DNA from: Chlorobiota bacterium
GTDB lineage: Bacteria; Bacteroidota; Ignavibacteria; Kapaibacteriales; UBA961
Direction: 5' to 3'
DNA: 64,000 nucleotides
NCBI GenBank assembly: GCA_014191195.1
Contig: BJGZ01000009.1
Location: 30,258-94,257, forward strand
Under the pieces are notes generated by a model. It ran no database searches. It had not been told where the DNA came from and saw nothing but the letters and a program-made list of their open reading frames with translations. This document shows positions 35,331 through 43,361 of the stretch, in pieces. The translations under genes and the position numbers were made by a program. How positions within the stretch are numbered: the first letter of the stretch is position 1; the number at the start of each line of letters is the position of its first letter.

Positions 35331-35954
35331 ATGAAACCAAAAGTCACCTCAGCTACTAGAAACCCTTTGGCTATGAAGCTTGTACAACCTCTTACAAGAG
35401 AATTTGAAGTCACTGTAAGACCAATACAACATCCAAGCTTATCAATCTTATCACCCAAGCATGAAAAGGAATTTCGTAATGCTATTCCTTTGATTCAAAC
35501 AAATCCAGAAGAAGCAATAAAGATATTAACAGCTTTAGAACAAAGATACCCTGCTGTACTTCCTGTATTAAATAATTTAATTTCTGCTTTATTATCTGCA
35601 GGACAAGATGAAGAAGCTGAAATTAGAATAGTAGAATTATACAGAGAATATCCAGACTATATCTTTGCCAAAATCATGTATGGTGAATATTGTCTTTTAC
35701 ACGATAAATTAGAAGAAATACCTAAAGTATTTAGAAATTTATGGGATCCTAAACTTCTTTATCCAGAAAGAAATGTCTTTCATGTTTCTGAAGTAACTTC
35801 TTTTGTAGGTTTTGTAGGATTGTATTTCTTTGCGATTGGCGATATGAAATTAGCTCAAGAATACTATGAATATCTCTATAAATTAGCACCAACTAATCCG
35901 CAAACTCTAAGAATGAAAAATGTATTATTCCCTGAGATAGAAGGCTATATTTAA
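35331..35954 (+). CDS. TPR-like helical repeat protein
   Basis: A 207-residue cytoplasmic protein with no signal or membrane segment. After a basic 50-residue start, it has tetratricopeptide-type helix pairs: NPEEAIKILTALEQRYP, NLISALLSAGQDEEAEIRIVELYREYPDY and GDMKLAQEYYEYLYKLAP followed by NPQTLRMK. The N-terminus contains prolines and may be flexible. It starts 21 bases after the metallo-hydrolase gene, so it is probably in the lipA transcript. A partner-binding role is likely; no specific family is recognised. Confidence 0.75.
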   Translation: MKPKVTSATRNPLAMKLVQPLTREFEVTVRPIQHPSLSILSPKHEKEFRNAIPLIQTNPEEAIKILTALEQRYPAVLPVLNNLISALLSAGQDEEAEIRIVELYREYPDYIFAKIMYGEYCLLHDKLEEIPKVFRNLWDPKLLYPERNVFHVSEVTSFVGFVGLYFFAIGDMKLAQEYYEYLYKLAPTNPQTLRMKNVLFPEIEGYI

Positions 35955-35999
35955 TAATTATCAATCATTATATAGATGATTGCAATAGAATAGAATATT

Positions 36000-36338
36000 A
36001 TGAAAATTTTACTTTCTAACATAGCACATGCCAGAAGTGGCGATAAAGGCAATGCTGCTAATTGTGGTGTAATAGCATTTAAAGAAGAATGGTATCCACT
36101 TTTATCAGAAGTATTAACAGAACAAAAAGTCAAAGAATATTTTACCGGTTTAACACTTGGTAAAGTTGAGCGTTATGAAATTCCAAATTTATGGGCACTC
36201 AATTTTGTATTACATGATACATTAGGTGGTGGTGGAACTGTTTCACTTAAATTAGATGCACAAGGTAAAACAATAGCATCAGCAATGCTTTTAATGGAAA
36301 TTGAAGTACCTGAACACTATCAAAGTCTTTTACAATAA
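36000..36338 (+). CDS. AtuA-related small protein
   Basis: A 112-residue protein matching the C-terminal ferredoxin-fold domain of AtuA. It has the signature HARSGDKGNAANCGVIAF at residues 10-27, then NLWALNFVLHDTLGGGGTVSLKLDAQGKT. In pseudomonads AtuA belongs to the acyclic terpene utilisation cluster; in Bacteroidota this part exists as a separate short protein of unknown reaction. It lies 45 bases after the TPR gene and converges on the peroxidase gene with 18 bases between stops. Whether it has a large AtuA partner elsewhere cannot be seen. Confidence 0.85.
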   Translation: MKILLSNIAHARSGDKGNAANCGVIAFKEEWYPLLSEVLTEQKVKEYFTGLTLGKVERYEIPNLWALNFVLHDTLGGGGTVSLKLDAQGKTIASAMLLMEIEVPEHYQSLLQ

Positions 36339-36356
36339 AGTATATTGTTTGTGATT

Positions 36357-38231
36357 TCAATAGTCAGAAACTGGAGAATTAAGTGCATTCATAAAATGTA
36401 TTAAATTCTCTTTTTCTTTTTTATTTAGATTTAACGCATTGGCTGGTAATGTTTGATTAGATAATTTGATGCCCAGTCCAATCCCTCCTCCATTATTATA
36501 AAAATCTACAACTTGCTGTAAACTTGTGTAAACACCATTATGCATATATGGTGATGTTTTGGCAATATTTCTAATTCCAGGTGTTTTAAAAGCATGATTG
36601 TGAATAGTAGATGAATATTTGTAAACACCTGCTCTTCCAATATCTGGATCTAAACGTTTTGAAGTAGAATGACTTGGAACACCTATAATTTCGGAGTCAT
36701 TGTCATTATATAATGGAGGTACTAAACCAGAAAATGTAGGCGGAAAATGGCATGTTCCACATTGGGCTTTTCCCATAAAAACATTAAAACCATCCTTTAC
36801 TTTTTTCAGGTGCTTACCGTGATATATAGAATTTTTAGCTATTGAATCACCTCTTAATAAGGAATCTACTGGAGATTCAAATGAGATTAATGAGCGTATA
36901 TACATTGCTAATGCAGATGAAATTAAGCCAGAACTTATAGTGTGATTACTACTTTTCGGATATATCTTTTTCATAAGCTCATTAATGTTCTGATTTTGTG
37001 ATAACCTAGAACTTATTTCCATATAATCAGTATTAAATTCAATAGTATTATTTACTACATGTTCAATTTGTTCTTCTAGATATGAAGTGCTCATATCATA
37101 AAAATACTTTGTAGATAATGCGCTATTAATCAAAGTTGGAGAATTTCTTTGAGTATGTGTACCTGGAAGTGAACCCTTACTTTTTATTTCTCCATCTGTA
37201 AATGCTATTGAGGGATTATGACAAGTAGCACATGACATCTTATAATTTTTAGAAAGTGCTACATCATAAAATAGAATCTTACCTAATTCCTTTTTTTCAT
37301 CAGAAAAAACCTCATATTGATTTCTAGAATAGGCCATTGGATTCATTGCATTGGAATGAAATATAGTTTTTGCCGCATAATTAATAATTCTGTTTCTTCT
37401 TGATACTTCATGATCTAGTTCGATACCAGATTGTTGATGAAGATATAATATCTGCTCATAAAGTGGAATTGCATATTGCGAGATAAAAGACCAATAATCA
37501 AAATCTTCTATAGTTCTAGATCTATGTAAAAATGCTTCCCCCTTGCCTATTATCTTAGTTATTTTATTCTGTAAATCATGATTATTTTGAATCATTGGTA
37601 TATATAATAAGATATATTTTCCTGTAATATTCCATGATTGTACTGCTTCTTGTAATTGTTGATCAAAACACGGTGAATCAGAAGAAGTTAATCCGATTGT
37701 ATAAATTCTAATGATATTGTTTCTTAGTGCTTCTAAAATTTCCCTATCTGTAATTAAAACACTTTGAATATTTCCATTAATATCTAATATATGTTGTTTT
37801 AATTGATTAGTTAAAGCCTTAACTGTTGTGATATTTTCGTTTCGAAAATCATTGCAAATTATTTCTTCGATAGCTTGAATTCCCTCAGGATCTAGAATAA
37901 TGGTAGAAGGAATATGTTCATCAAGTTTTGACAAAGGTGGACCAATAATCAATTTTTCTGATTCATTATCTATATATGAAATCAACCACTCTATTGTCTT
38001 GTAATGTATTCTCACTTTTTTTAATAATTGTATCAATTTTGTCTGCTGATGTTTTGATGTTTTGTTAGAACTTCCAGCTATTTCAATCATTTCATCTAAA
38101 AGAGATACAATGTGATACGTTTGTTGTTTGACATCAAACCTTATCATATCAAGGGGATTTGTACTTTTTGGAGTAAAAGAAGTACATAAAATATAACTCA
38201 AAAGTAGGGCGAGAATAATGTAGAATTTCAT
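36357..38231 (-). CDS. MauG/cytochrome c peroxidase family dihaem protein
   Basis: A 624-residue exported protein (signal about 1-19). The N-terminal 280 residues are helical and resemble the long leader domain of Bacteroidota peroxidases (KTIEWLISYIDNESEKLI, LDPEGIQAIEEII). From about residue 310 it is a dihaem cytochrome c peroxidase/MauG domain: GKILFYDVALSKNYKMSCATCHNP with haem Cys C334 and C337, then a second haem site MGKAQCGTCHFPPTFSG with C491 and C494, followed by FKTPGIRNIAKTSPYMHNGVYTSL. The protein probably acts in the periplasm, reducing peroxide or oxidising a protein substrate. It follows the PhoX-like gene on the same strand but beyond that gene's terminator. Confidence 0.85.
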   Translation of the reverse strand: MKFYIILALLLSYILCTSFTPKSTNPLDMIRFDVKQQTYHIVSLLDEMIEIAGSSNKTSKHQQTKLIQLLKKVRIHYKTIEWLISYIDNESEKLIIGPPLSKLDEHIPSTIILDPEGIQAIEEIICNDFRNENITTVKALTNQLKQHILDINGNIQSVLITDREILEALRNNIIRIYTIGLTSSDSPCFDQQLQEAVQSWNITGKYILLYIPMIQNNHDLQNKITKIIGKGEAFLHRSRTIEDFDYWSFISQYAIPLYEQILYLHQQSGIELDHEVSRRNRIINYAAKTIFHSNAMNPMAYSRNQYEVFSDEKKELGKILFYDVALSKNYKMSCATCHNPSIAFTDGEIKSKGSLPGTHTQRNSPTLINSALSTKYFYDMSTSYLEEQIEHVVNNTIEFNTDYMEISSRLSQNQNINELMKKIYPKSSNHTISSGLISSALAMYIRSLISFESPVDSLLRGDSIAKNSIYHGKHLKKVKDGFNVFMGKAQCGTCHFPPTFSGLVPPLYNDNDSEIIGVPSHSTSKRLDPDIGRAGVYKYSSTIHNHAFKTPGIRNIAKTSPYMHNGVYTSLQQVVDFYNNGGGIGLGIKLSNQTLPANALNLNKKEKENLIHFMNALNSPVSDY

Positions 38232-38242
38232 ACAGATTACCT

Positions 38243-38280
38243 TAAAAAAAAACCTGTCTTATTTTTTTATAAGACAGGTT
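38243..38280 (-). terminator. Intrinsic terminator of the PhoX-like gene
   Basis: On the minus strand a perfect 12-bp stem (AACCTGTCTTAT with ATAAGACAGGTT), a 6-base loop, then a long U run (the A tract at 38244-38252 on the plus strand). It lies 18 bases after the stop and just before the peroxidase start. Confidence 0.9.
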
Positions 38281-38298
38281 CTATATTGTTTTAGAAAA

Positions 38299-40161
38299 TT
38301 ATTGAATAATCAATTTTCTAATGTCGCCTTGAATTGTTTGAATAAAATAGGTACCAGATACAAGTTCAGAAATATCAATAGAAGTTGAGTTTCTTGAAAC
38401 TTTAACACGCTCACCATGTATAGAATAAATTGATATGTCTGCTTCTCTATTTAAATGAAGAACTCTTGTTGCAGGATTAGGATAAATATCAAAACCAGAA
38501 TTATCATTAAAAGTTGGGTCTTCATAGATTGTTGAAACAAGTTTATCTAAACCAGTAATTAGTATAGTACAAGAATTTGCATAATCTCCGGTATTTCCAA
38601 TAGATGGATGCTGAGAATTTACAAACATTGCTTTTCCATCAGGAGTAGGTTTTGCACCAGTAATTTCAGCACCATTTGGAGTAATAACTAATCTTTTTAA
38701 ATCATCTAAAGTTGGATTAGATTTACTCATATCCAAAATATATAATTCACAAATATTATTTCCAGAGCCATCAATATCTGGATTACCTACTCTACCTTTG
38801 CTGCGTCCATTTAAATCTTCTTGAATGATCAAGTATTTCTTGCCATTTAGCGTCCAATCAACCAAACCATCAGGATTAGATAAATGAACTTTGTTTGTGG
38901 CATAATTATTTGCCTTGCCACTTTCTAATAGTACATTCATAGAATTATCAGCTGGATCAAATACTAATACTCTACCATAATAATCTACAATAATTGAATC
39001 TTTTACTTTATCTGCAGTTGTAGAAAATGGCCCTTCATATATATCACGGTCTGCAAGATGCTTAGCAAGAGTGCCACCTATTTTCATAGCATCTTTGAAT
39101 AAATTACCAGAATTATCCCTACCAGTTTCTGTAATATATACTTTGCCATCAATTTCAGCAACCCATTCAAATCTTGTAAACATTGTAGCACCTTTGCGTA
39201 AAGCTACATTACGGGTTTGCAACATAGAATCTAAAGATTCTTCAATAATTACCCATGATCCACTTTTACCATCACTAGATTGCTTATAAGCATAAAGAGT
39301 ACCGGTATTATAATTACCAATTTCATTAGCAATAAACTTAAAGAATACAGAAGGTTGGGCATCATCGGTAAGATATACTGTTTTATTATCAGACATAACT
39401 ACACCACCTTCATGCTCGAATCTTCCCCAATTATACATCTTGCGTATTGCTTTTGCATTAGCTGGATCTATTTCTACTAACCAATTGAAGTTTTGGAATT
39501 TTTTAACACTTTTACCTGCAAAAGCAGCATTTGCCGGAATTTTCCAGTCTGAAGTGTCTCTTATACCATAGCCAGGAAGAGGAAATTGGTTTGTCCCTTT
39601 ACCTGCTGCAGAAAAAGAAGTGTCTTTACCTTCAATAGGTAAAAGCCCAATAGAAATATCTAGATTTGAACCTTGAACCCATTCTTCAGCTGTCCAAATT
39701 CTACCATTTCTAGAGCTAATTCCTCCACAATTTGCTAAAGTATTACCAACTGCAGAGAAATCTACATTCCTATAGCCACCATCTACCATATAATCACCAT
39801 TTAACTGTTTTTTTACTTTAAAAACAGTCATTCCACCTCCATCTCCAAGAATATCATCTTTTACACGCATTTCATGATTAATAGTAATCCAAGCTGAATC
39901 ACTAGGTGCTGATAGATTCATAGGGGTATAACCTATGAAATCATGCCATTGTTTTGCGAGAGTTTTCTTTCCACCCGCTCCAATAACTGTATCTTTTCCA
40001 CCAATGAATATCAATTTTGAACTTATTGGTGATTGAGGGACAATAATTGTTTTTGCATTAAAATTTGTATCTAATGCTGGGAAAATTGTTTGTGAATAAG
40101 CCTGATTATTTACTGAACAGGCAAACAACACAATACAAACACAGTACAGTAATTTCTTCAT
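38299..40161 (-). CDS. PhoX-like (DUF839) protein with T9SS sorting domain
   Basis: A 620-residue exported protein (signal 1-23, ending AYSQ). The body matches the PhoX/DUF839 beta-propeller: WITINHEMRV near residue 90, ANCGGISSRNGRIWTAEEW, FEHEGGVVMSDNKTVYLTDDAQPSVFFKF in two parts, FTRFEWVAEIDGKVYITETGRDN and LSNPDGLVDW. PhoX alkaline phosphatases use an Fe-Ca cofactor and release phosphate from organic esters; the ligand-type residues look present but activity is unproved. The last 75 residues are a type A sorting domain (IYPNPATRVLHLNREADISIY, SGTYFIQT), so it is delivered by the T9SS to the surface. A -7-like box (TAATTTTG, 40208-40201) precedes it by 40 bases. Confidence 0.85.
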   Translation of the reverse strand: MKKLLYCVCIVLFACSVNNQAYSQTIFPALDTNFNAKTIIVPQSPISSKLIFIGGKDTVIGAGGKKTLAKQWHDFIGYTPMNLSAPSDSAWITINHEMRVKDDILGDGGGMTVFKVKKQLNGDYMVDGGYRNVDFSAVGNTLANCGGISSRNGRIWTAEEWVQGSNLDISIGLLPIEGKDTSFSAAGKGTNQFPLPGYGIRDTSDWKIPANAAFAGKSVKKFQNFNWLVEIDPANAKAIRKMYNWGRFEHEGGVVMSDNKTVYLTDDAQPSVFFKFIANEIGNYNTGTLYAYKQSSDGKSGSWVIIEESLDSMLQTRNVALRKGATMFTRFEWVAEIDGKVYITETGRDNSGNLFKDAMKIGGTLAKHLADRDIYEGPFSTTADKVKDSIIVDYYGRVLVFDPADNSMNVLLESGKANNYATNKVHLSNPDGLVDWTLNGKKYLIIQEDLNGRSKGRVGNPDIDGSGNNICELYILDMSKSNPTLDDLKRLVITPNGAEITGAKPTPDGKAMFVNSQHPSIGNTGDYANSCTILITGLDKLVSTIYEDPTFNDNSGFDIYPNPATRVLHLNREADISIYSIHGERVKVSRNSTSIDISELVSGTYFIQTIQGDIRKLIIQ

Positions 40162-40200
40162 AGAGAAAACCTTTAATGATGACTAATTATAATTTTAAAT

Positions 40201-40208
40201 CAAAATTA
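40201..40208 (-). promoter_or_regulatory. Possible -7 box for the PhoX-like gene
   Basis: Minus-strand TAATTTTG fits TAnnTTTG, 40 bases before the start codon. No TTG is found at the normal spacing upstream, so the call is weak. Confidence 0.3.
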
Positions 40209-40290
40209 CTGTGTTTGCATTATTACATTATGTCCCTATCAATAAGCTTACGTAAATAAAATGAAAGAATATATTATGATCTGATAAAAA

Positions 40291-40321
40291 TGAAAATAGG
40301 AGACTTTGAAAGGTCTCCTAT
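40291..40321 (-). terminator. Intrinsic terminator of the OmpA-like gene
   Basis: On the minus strand a perfect 9-bp stem (ATAGGAGAC with GTCTCCTAT) and 8-base loop, followed by TTTTCATTTTT. It lies 30 bases after the OmpA-like stop and closes the crotonase/OmpA-like unit. Confidence 0.75.
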
Positions 40322-40351
40322 AAATGATACATCAATATATGTATGGAATAT

Positions 40352-41131
40352 TTATTCAAATAAGCTTTTTACTTCTCCTACACTTATAATAAGAGTGTTT
40401 TTTAATGCATCATGCTTTGGATCATTTCTGTTTTCTGTCTGTAATTTTAACTTAGAATCAAGGTTTTTAACTCCAGTAAAAATTGATTTTATAGCGTCTA
40501 CTCTAGAGGCAGTTAATGTTGGGTCTATTTCATTTCTAACATTTTGATTTTGAATAGGGCTTGCAACAGGAACTGGGACTTCATTCTTACCTTTTTTCTT
40601 TGATTTTATTACTGGAGCAGCAATGTGAACAGGCGGTGGGGTAATATCTGGTAATAATGTGATCTTGATACTAAGATTTCTGTTTTTCTTAAGCATTTCC
40701 TTTATATCATTTAATGCTTGAATAGACTCTGGAGATAGTGTGTTTCCGGTATACTCAAATGCTTTTATGCTATATAATTCCATACCTGTATAGAGTTTTT
40801 GAACAGTGAAATCTTTGGTGATTTCTTGATACTTTTCAGCAGGTTCTAACACTATATTTTGTCTAGATTTTACTATGTCGAATCCATTAAATAATATCGT
40901 ATAAGAAGCACCAGGTTTTAATGCTGCAGAATACATTCCTGTTTTAGGATGAGATTTTGCATTTGCAACTATATTGCCCGCTTCATCTGTGATTTCATAA
41001 TCTGTCCCAACTGCAGCACCCGATTGAATATCACGAATGATGCCCTTTAATAAAATAGTTGATGTATTTTGAGCATGAATTGTTATGAATGCAAAGCTAT
41101 AAAAAGCACATATTGCGAATAGAAAACGCAT
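40352..41131 (-). CDS. OmpA-like exported protein (divergent)
   Basis: A 259-residue protein; I use the ATG at 41131, which opens the signal peptide (MRFLFAICAFYSFAFITIHAQ). Residues about 25-110 look like a carboxypeptidase-regulatory/CNA-type beta-sandwich (LLKGIIRDIQSGAAVG, AGNIVANAKSHPKTGMYSAAL), common in outer-membrane proteins of this phylum. Residues about 125-255 resemble a degenerate OmpA domain (LSPESIQALNDIKEMLKKN, LTASRVDAIKSIFTGV), interrupted by a basic, proline-rich insert, and lack the usual NRRVE end. It lies 16 bases downstream of the crotonase gene and shares its transcript. Peptidoglycan binding is uncertain. Confidence 0.65.
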   Translation of the reverse strand: MRFLFAICAFYSFAFITIHAQNTSTILLKGIIRDIQSGAAVGTDYEITDEAGNIVANAKSHPKTGMYSAALKPGASYTILFNGFDIVKSRQNIVLEPAEKYQEITKDFTVQKLYTGMELYSIKAFEYTGNTLSPESIQALNDIKEMLKKNRNLSIKITLLPDITPPPVHIAAPVIKSKKKGKNEVPVPVASPIQNQNVRNEIDPTLTASRVDAIKSIFTGVKNLDSKLKLQTENRNDPKHDALKNTLIISVGEVKSLFE

Positions 41132-41147
41132 AAAAGTTCCCAAAAAA

Positions 41148-41903
41148 TTACTTATGTAAAAAATTATGTATTCCTGCTTTACAATCTTCTGTCATGCGTG
41201 TAAATGCATTCATAGAAGCAGCATATCGTAAACCAGATTCTAGGCTCATACCATGCAAATTATTAAGCATTTCTTTAGTTAAAGCCATAGATGAAGAACT
41301 ATTACTAGATAAAATGTGTGCAAGCTCCATAGTTCTTGTTTCTAACATATCATCAGAAACACATTCGGTTATCAGTCCTACTATTTCTGCATCAGTAGCA
41401 CTTATATTCTCGGCAGATAGTAAAAGTTGTCTTGCTTTTGTATCACCTATTTTTCTAATTAAATATACCATTACAATTGCAGGAATAAAACCAATTCTCA
41501 CTTCAGAATAACCAAATAATGCAGATTTGCCGGCAATAATAAAATCACAAACTGTTGCTAATCCACAACCGCCGGCGATAGCGGCTCCATGAACTTTAGC
41601 AATAACAGGTTTTGGACATGTAAAAATGGTATGTAAGGTTTTTTGCAAAAGAAGTGAGTCATCTAAATTTTCTGTAATCGAATACGTAGACATATGTTCA
41701 AGATATTCTAAATCTGCGCCTGCACAAAAAGCTTTACCATTTGCTTCTAAGATAATAACCTTTATATCAGATCTATTGCCTAATTGAATAAATGCATCTG
41801 TTACATCTTTAAGAACAGATGGGTTTAAAGCATTCCTTTTTTCTGGACGATTTAGCGTAATTCTTGCAATAGTTTCTTGTTCAGAAATTGTAATAAAGTT
41901 CAT
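41148..41903 (-). CDS. Enoyl-CoA hydratase/isomerase (crotonase) family protein
   Basis: A 251-residue crotonase. The frame is open to 42008, but the extra 35 residues look nothing like a crotonase start, and MNFITISEQETIARITLNRPEKRNAL at 41903 is the family's normal beginning. The CoA-binding and oxyanion motifs are AFCAGADLEYLEHM and HGAAIAGGCGLATVCDFIIA. FGYSEVRIGFIPAIV is the pattern of methylglutaconyl-CoA hydratase-like members, which act in leucine breakdown. It hydrates a 2-enoyl-CoA in the cytoplasm; the specific substrate is inferred only from this resemblance. It is divergent from the class V aminotransferase gene. Confidence 0.85.
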   Translation of the reverse strand: MNFITISEQETIARITLNRPEKRNALNPSVLKDVTDAFIQLGNRSDIKVIILEANGKAFCAGADLEYLEHMSTYSITENLDDSLLLQKTLHTIFTCPKPVIAKVHGAAIAGGCGLATVCDFIIAGKSALFGYSEVRIGFIPAIVMVYLIRKIGDTKARQLLLSAENISATDAEIVGLITECVSDDMLETRTMELAHILSSNSSSSMALTKEMLNNLHGMSLESGLRYAASMNAFTRMTEDCKAGIHNFLHK

Positions 41904-41907
41904 TGTT

Positions 41908-41940
41908 TTGCAAAAAAACAGAGATGAAATTGTAGCTTTG
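41908..41940 (+). promoter_or_regulatory. Bacteroidota-type promoter for the class V aminotransferase gene
   Basis: TTG (41908-41910), 22 bases, then TAGCTTTG (41933-41940), matching TTG-N17-23-TAnnTTTG. Predicted transcription start near 41948, about 54 bases before the ATG at 42002. A minus-strand -7-like box (TATATTTG, 41970-41963) nearby could serve the divergent crotonase gene but lacks its TTG partner. Confidence 0.5.
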
Positions 41941-42001
41941 CAGCCGTTTGATATTCTACTTGCAAATATACCCAAACTATAACATATAATTAGGTAATGA
42001 A

Positions 42002-43294
42002 ATGCCATATAATAATGTAAGAAAAGGAAGAGACTTTGAAGTAATTAACTCTGAAATACATAGAATAGAAACTGTGTTTTCTTCTTCTCAATATGGAAGT
42101 AAGCGAATTCAACAATTATTCTTGATAGAAGACAATATCAATTTCTTAAATAATGGATCTTTTGGGGCTACGCCACGTATTGTATTATCAGCTCAGCAAT
42201 TTTGGCGAGAAAAGATGGAAATGCAGCCCATCAGGTTTATGACAAAAGAACTTCCTATCTATCAAAGAAGTGCTTTGGCCTTATTAGCTAACTTTTTACA
42301 TGCAGATGTATCGTCTATGGCTTTTGTTCAGAATGCTACTACCGGCATGAATGCTGTTATTCGCTCACAAATGATGAAATGGTCTGCTGGCGATGAAATT
42401 CTAACTACTAATCATGTATATGGAGCTGTAAGAAATACTTTGCTATATGTTGCCTCTTGTACGCATGCTACAATTATAGAAGCATCCATACCATTTCCCA
42501 TTATGAATGAACAACAGATTGTTCAAGCAATAGAATCAGCTATAACAGATAAAACTGTTTTTTTATGTATCGATCATATTACTTCACCATCCGGAATCAT
42601 TTTTCCAATTAAGCAGATAATTGAATTAGCACATTCCAAAGGTATTCCAATTCTTGTTGATGGGGCCCATGCACCTGGAATGATAGATCTTTATATTGAG
42701 GATTTACAACCTGATTGGTATACTGGGAATTGTCATAAATGGCTTTTTGCACCAAAAGGATGTGCTTTTTTATGGACACATCCCAAACATCAAAAAGATA
42801 CTCATCCTACTGTTATTTCTCATGGATATTTACTTGGATATATTCAAGAATTCGATTGGACAGGAACCAATGATTTTAGTGCTTATTTAAGTATTTCTAC
42901 TGCTTTAGATTTTTATGCTGCTACTGGGGCAGCAACATTAAGGGCATATCAATCTCAAAAAGCAATTGAAATTAGAAATCTTTTAAGTTCAGTGTGGAAT
43001 ACTCCTTTGGCTTCTCCAGATTCGATGATTGGATCATTAGCAGCACAGCAAATACCTTCTCATCTATGGCCAGATATACAAGATCATCAAGCATATGCGG
43101 AAGCTTTGCACGATGTATTATGGGAAAAGTATGCAATAGAAGTACCTGTTATAGCATTTTCTAAAACTATATGGATTAGAATTTCGGTTCAAGTTTTTAA
43201 CACAGATGAACAATATCACTATCTAGCAGAAGTGATAAAGAAAATGAGAAAAAAAGAAATTCTAGCTATGATGAAATCTAAAAATCAAGCATAA
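42002..43294 (+). CDS. Class V aminotransferase, isopenicillin-N-epimerase-like
   Basis: A 430-residue fold-type I PLP enzyme. The first 40 residues are variable. Then come INFLNNGSFGATPRIV and the RFMTKELPIYQRS segment typical of isopenicillin N epimerase-like proteins, FVQNATTGMNAVI, IDHITSPSGIIFP, ILVDGAHAPGMIDL (PLP-binding Asp), and NCHKWLFAPKGCAFLW with the PLP lysine K246. The DWTGTNDFSAYLSI segment completes the active site. Relatives include cysteine desulfurase-like, hercynylcysteine lyase-like and epimerase-like enzymes, so the reaction is open. It is monocistronic by layout, with a promoter at 41908-41940. Confidence 0.85.
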   Translation: MPYNNVRKGRDFEVINSEIHRIETVFSSSQYGSKRIQQLFLIEDNINFLNNGSFGATPRIVLSAQQFWREKMEMQPIRFMTKELPIYQRSALALLANFLHADVSSMAFVQNATTGMNAVIRSQMMKWSAGDEILTTNHVYGAVRNTLLYVASCTHATIIEASIPFPIMNEQQIVQAIESAITDKTVFLCIDHITSPSGIIFPIKQIIELAHSKGIPILVDGAHAPGMIDLYIEDLQPDWYTGNCHKWLFAPKGCAFLWTHPKHQKDTHPTVISHGYLLGYIQEFDWTGTNDFSAYLSISTALDFYAATGAATLRAYQSQKAIEIRNLLSSVWNTPLASPDSMIGSLAAQQIPSHLWPDIQDHQAYAEALHDVLWEKYAIEVPVIAFSKTIWIRISVQVFNTDEQYHYLAEVIKKMRKKEILAMMKSKNQA

Positions 43295-43361
43295 GTCTGT
43301 TTTAGATATTATCCATTTACTATTTTGCATTCCAATTCATTGTTAATTAAGAGTTTGTATC

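Noticed and set aside
41904..42008. A 35-residue N-terminal extension of the crotonase
   Set aside because: The extension reads through the intergenic promoter region and does not resemble a transit or signal peptide; the family start is at 41903.
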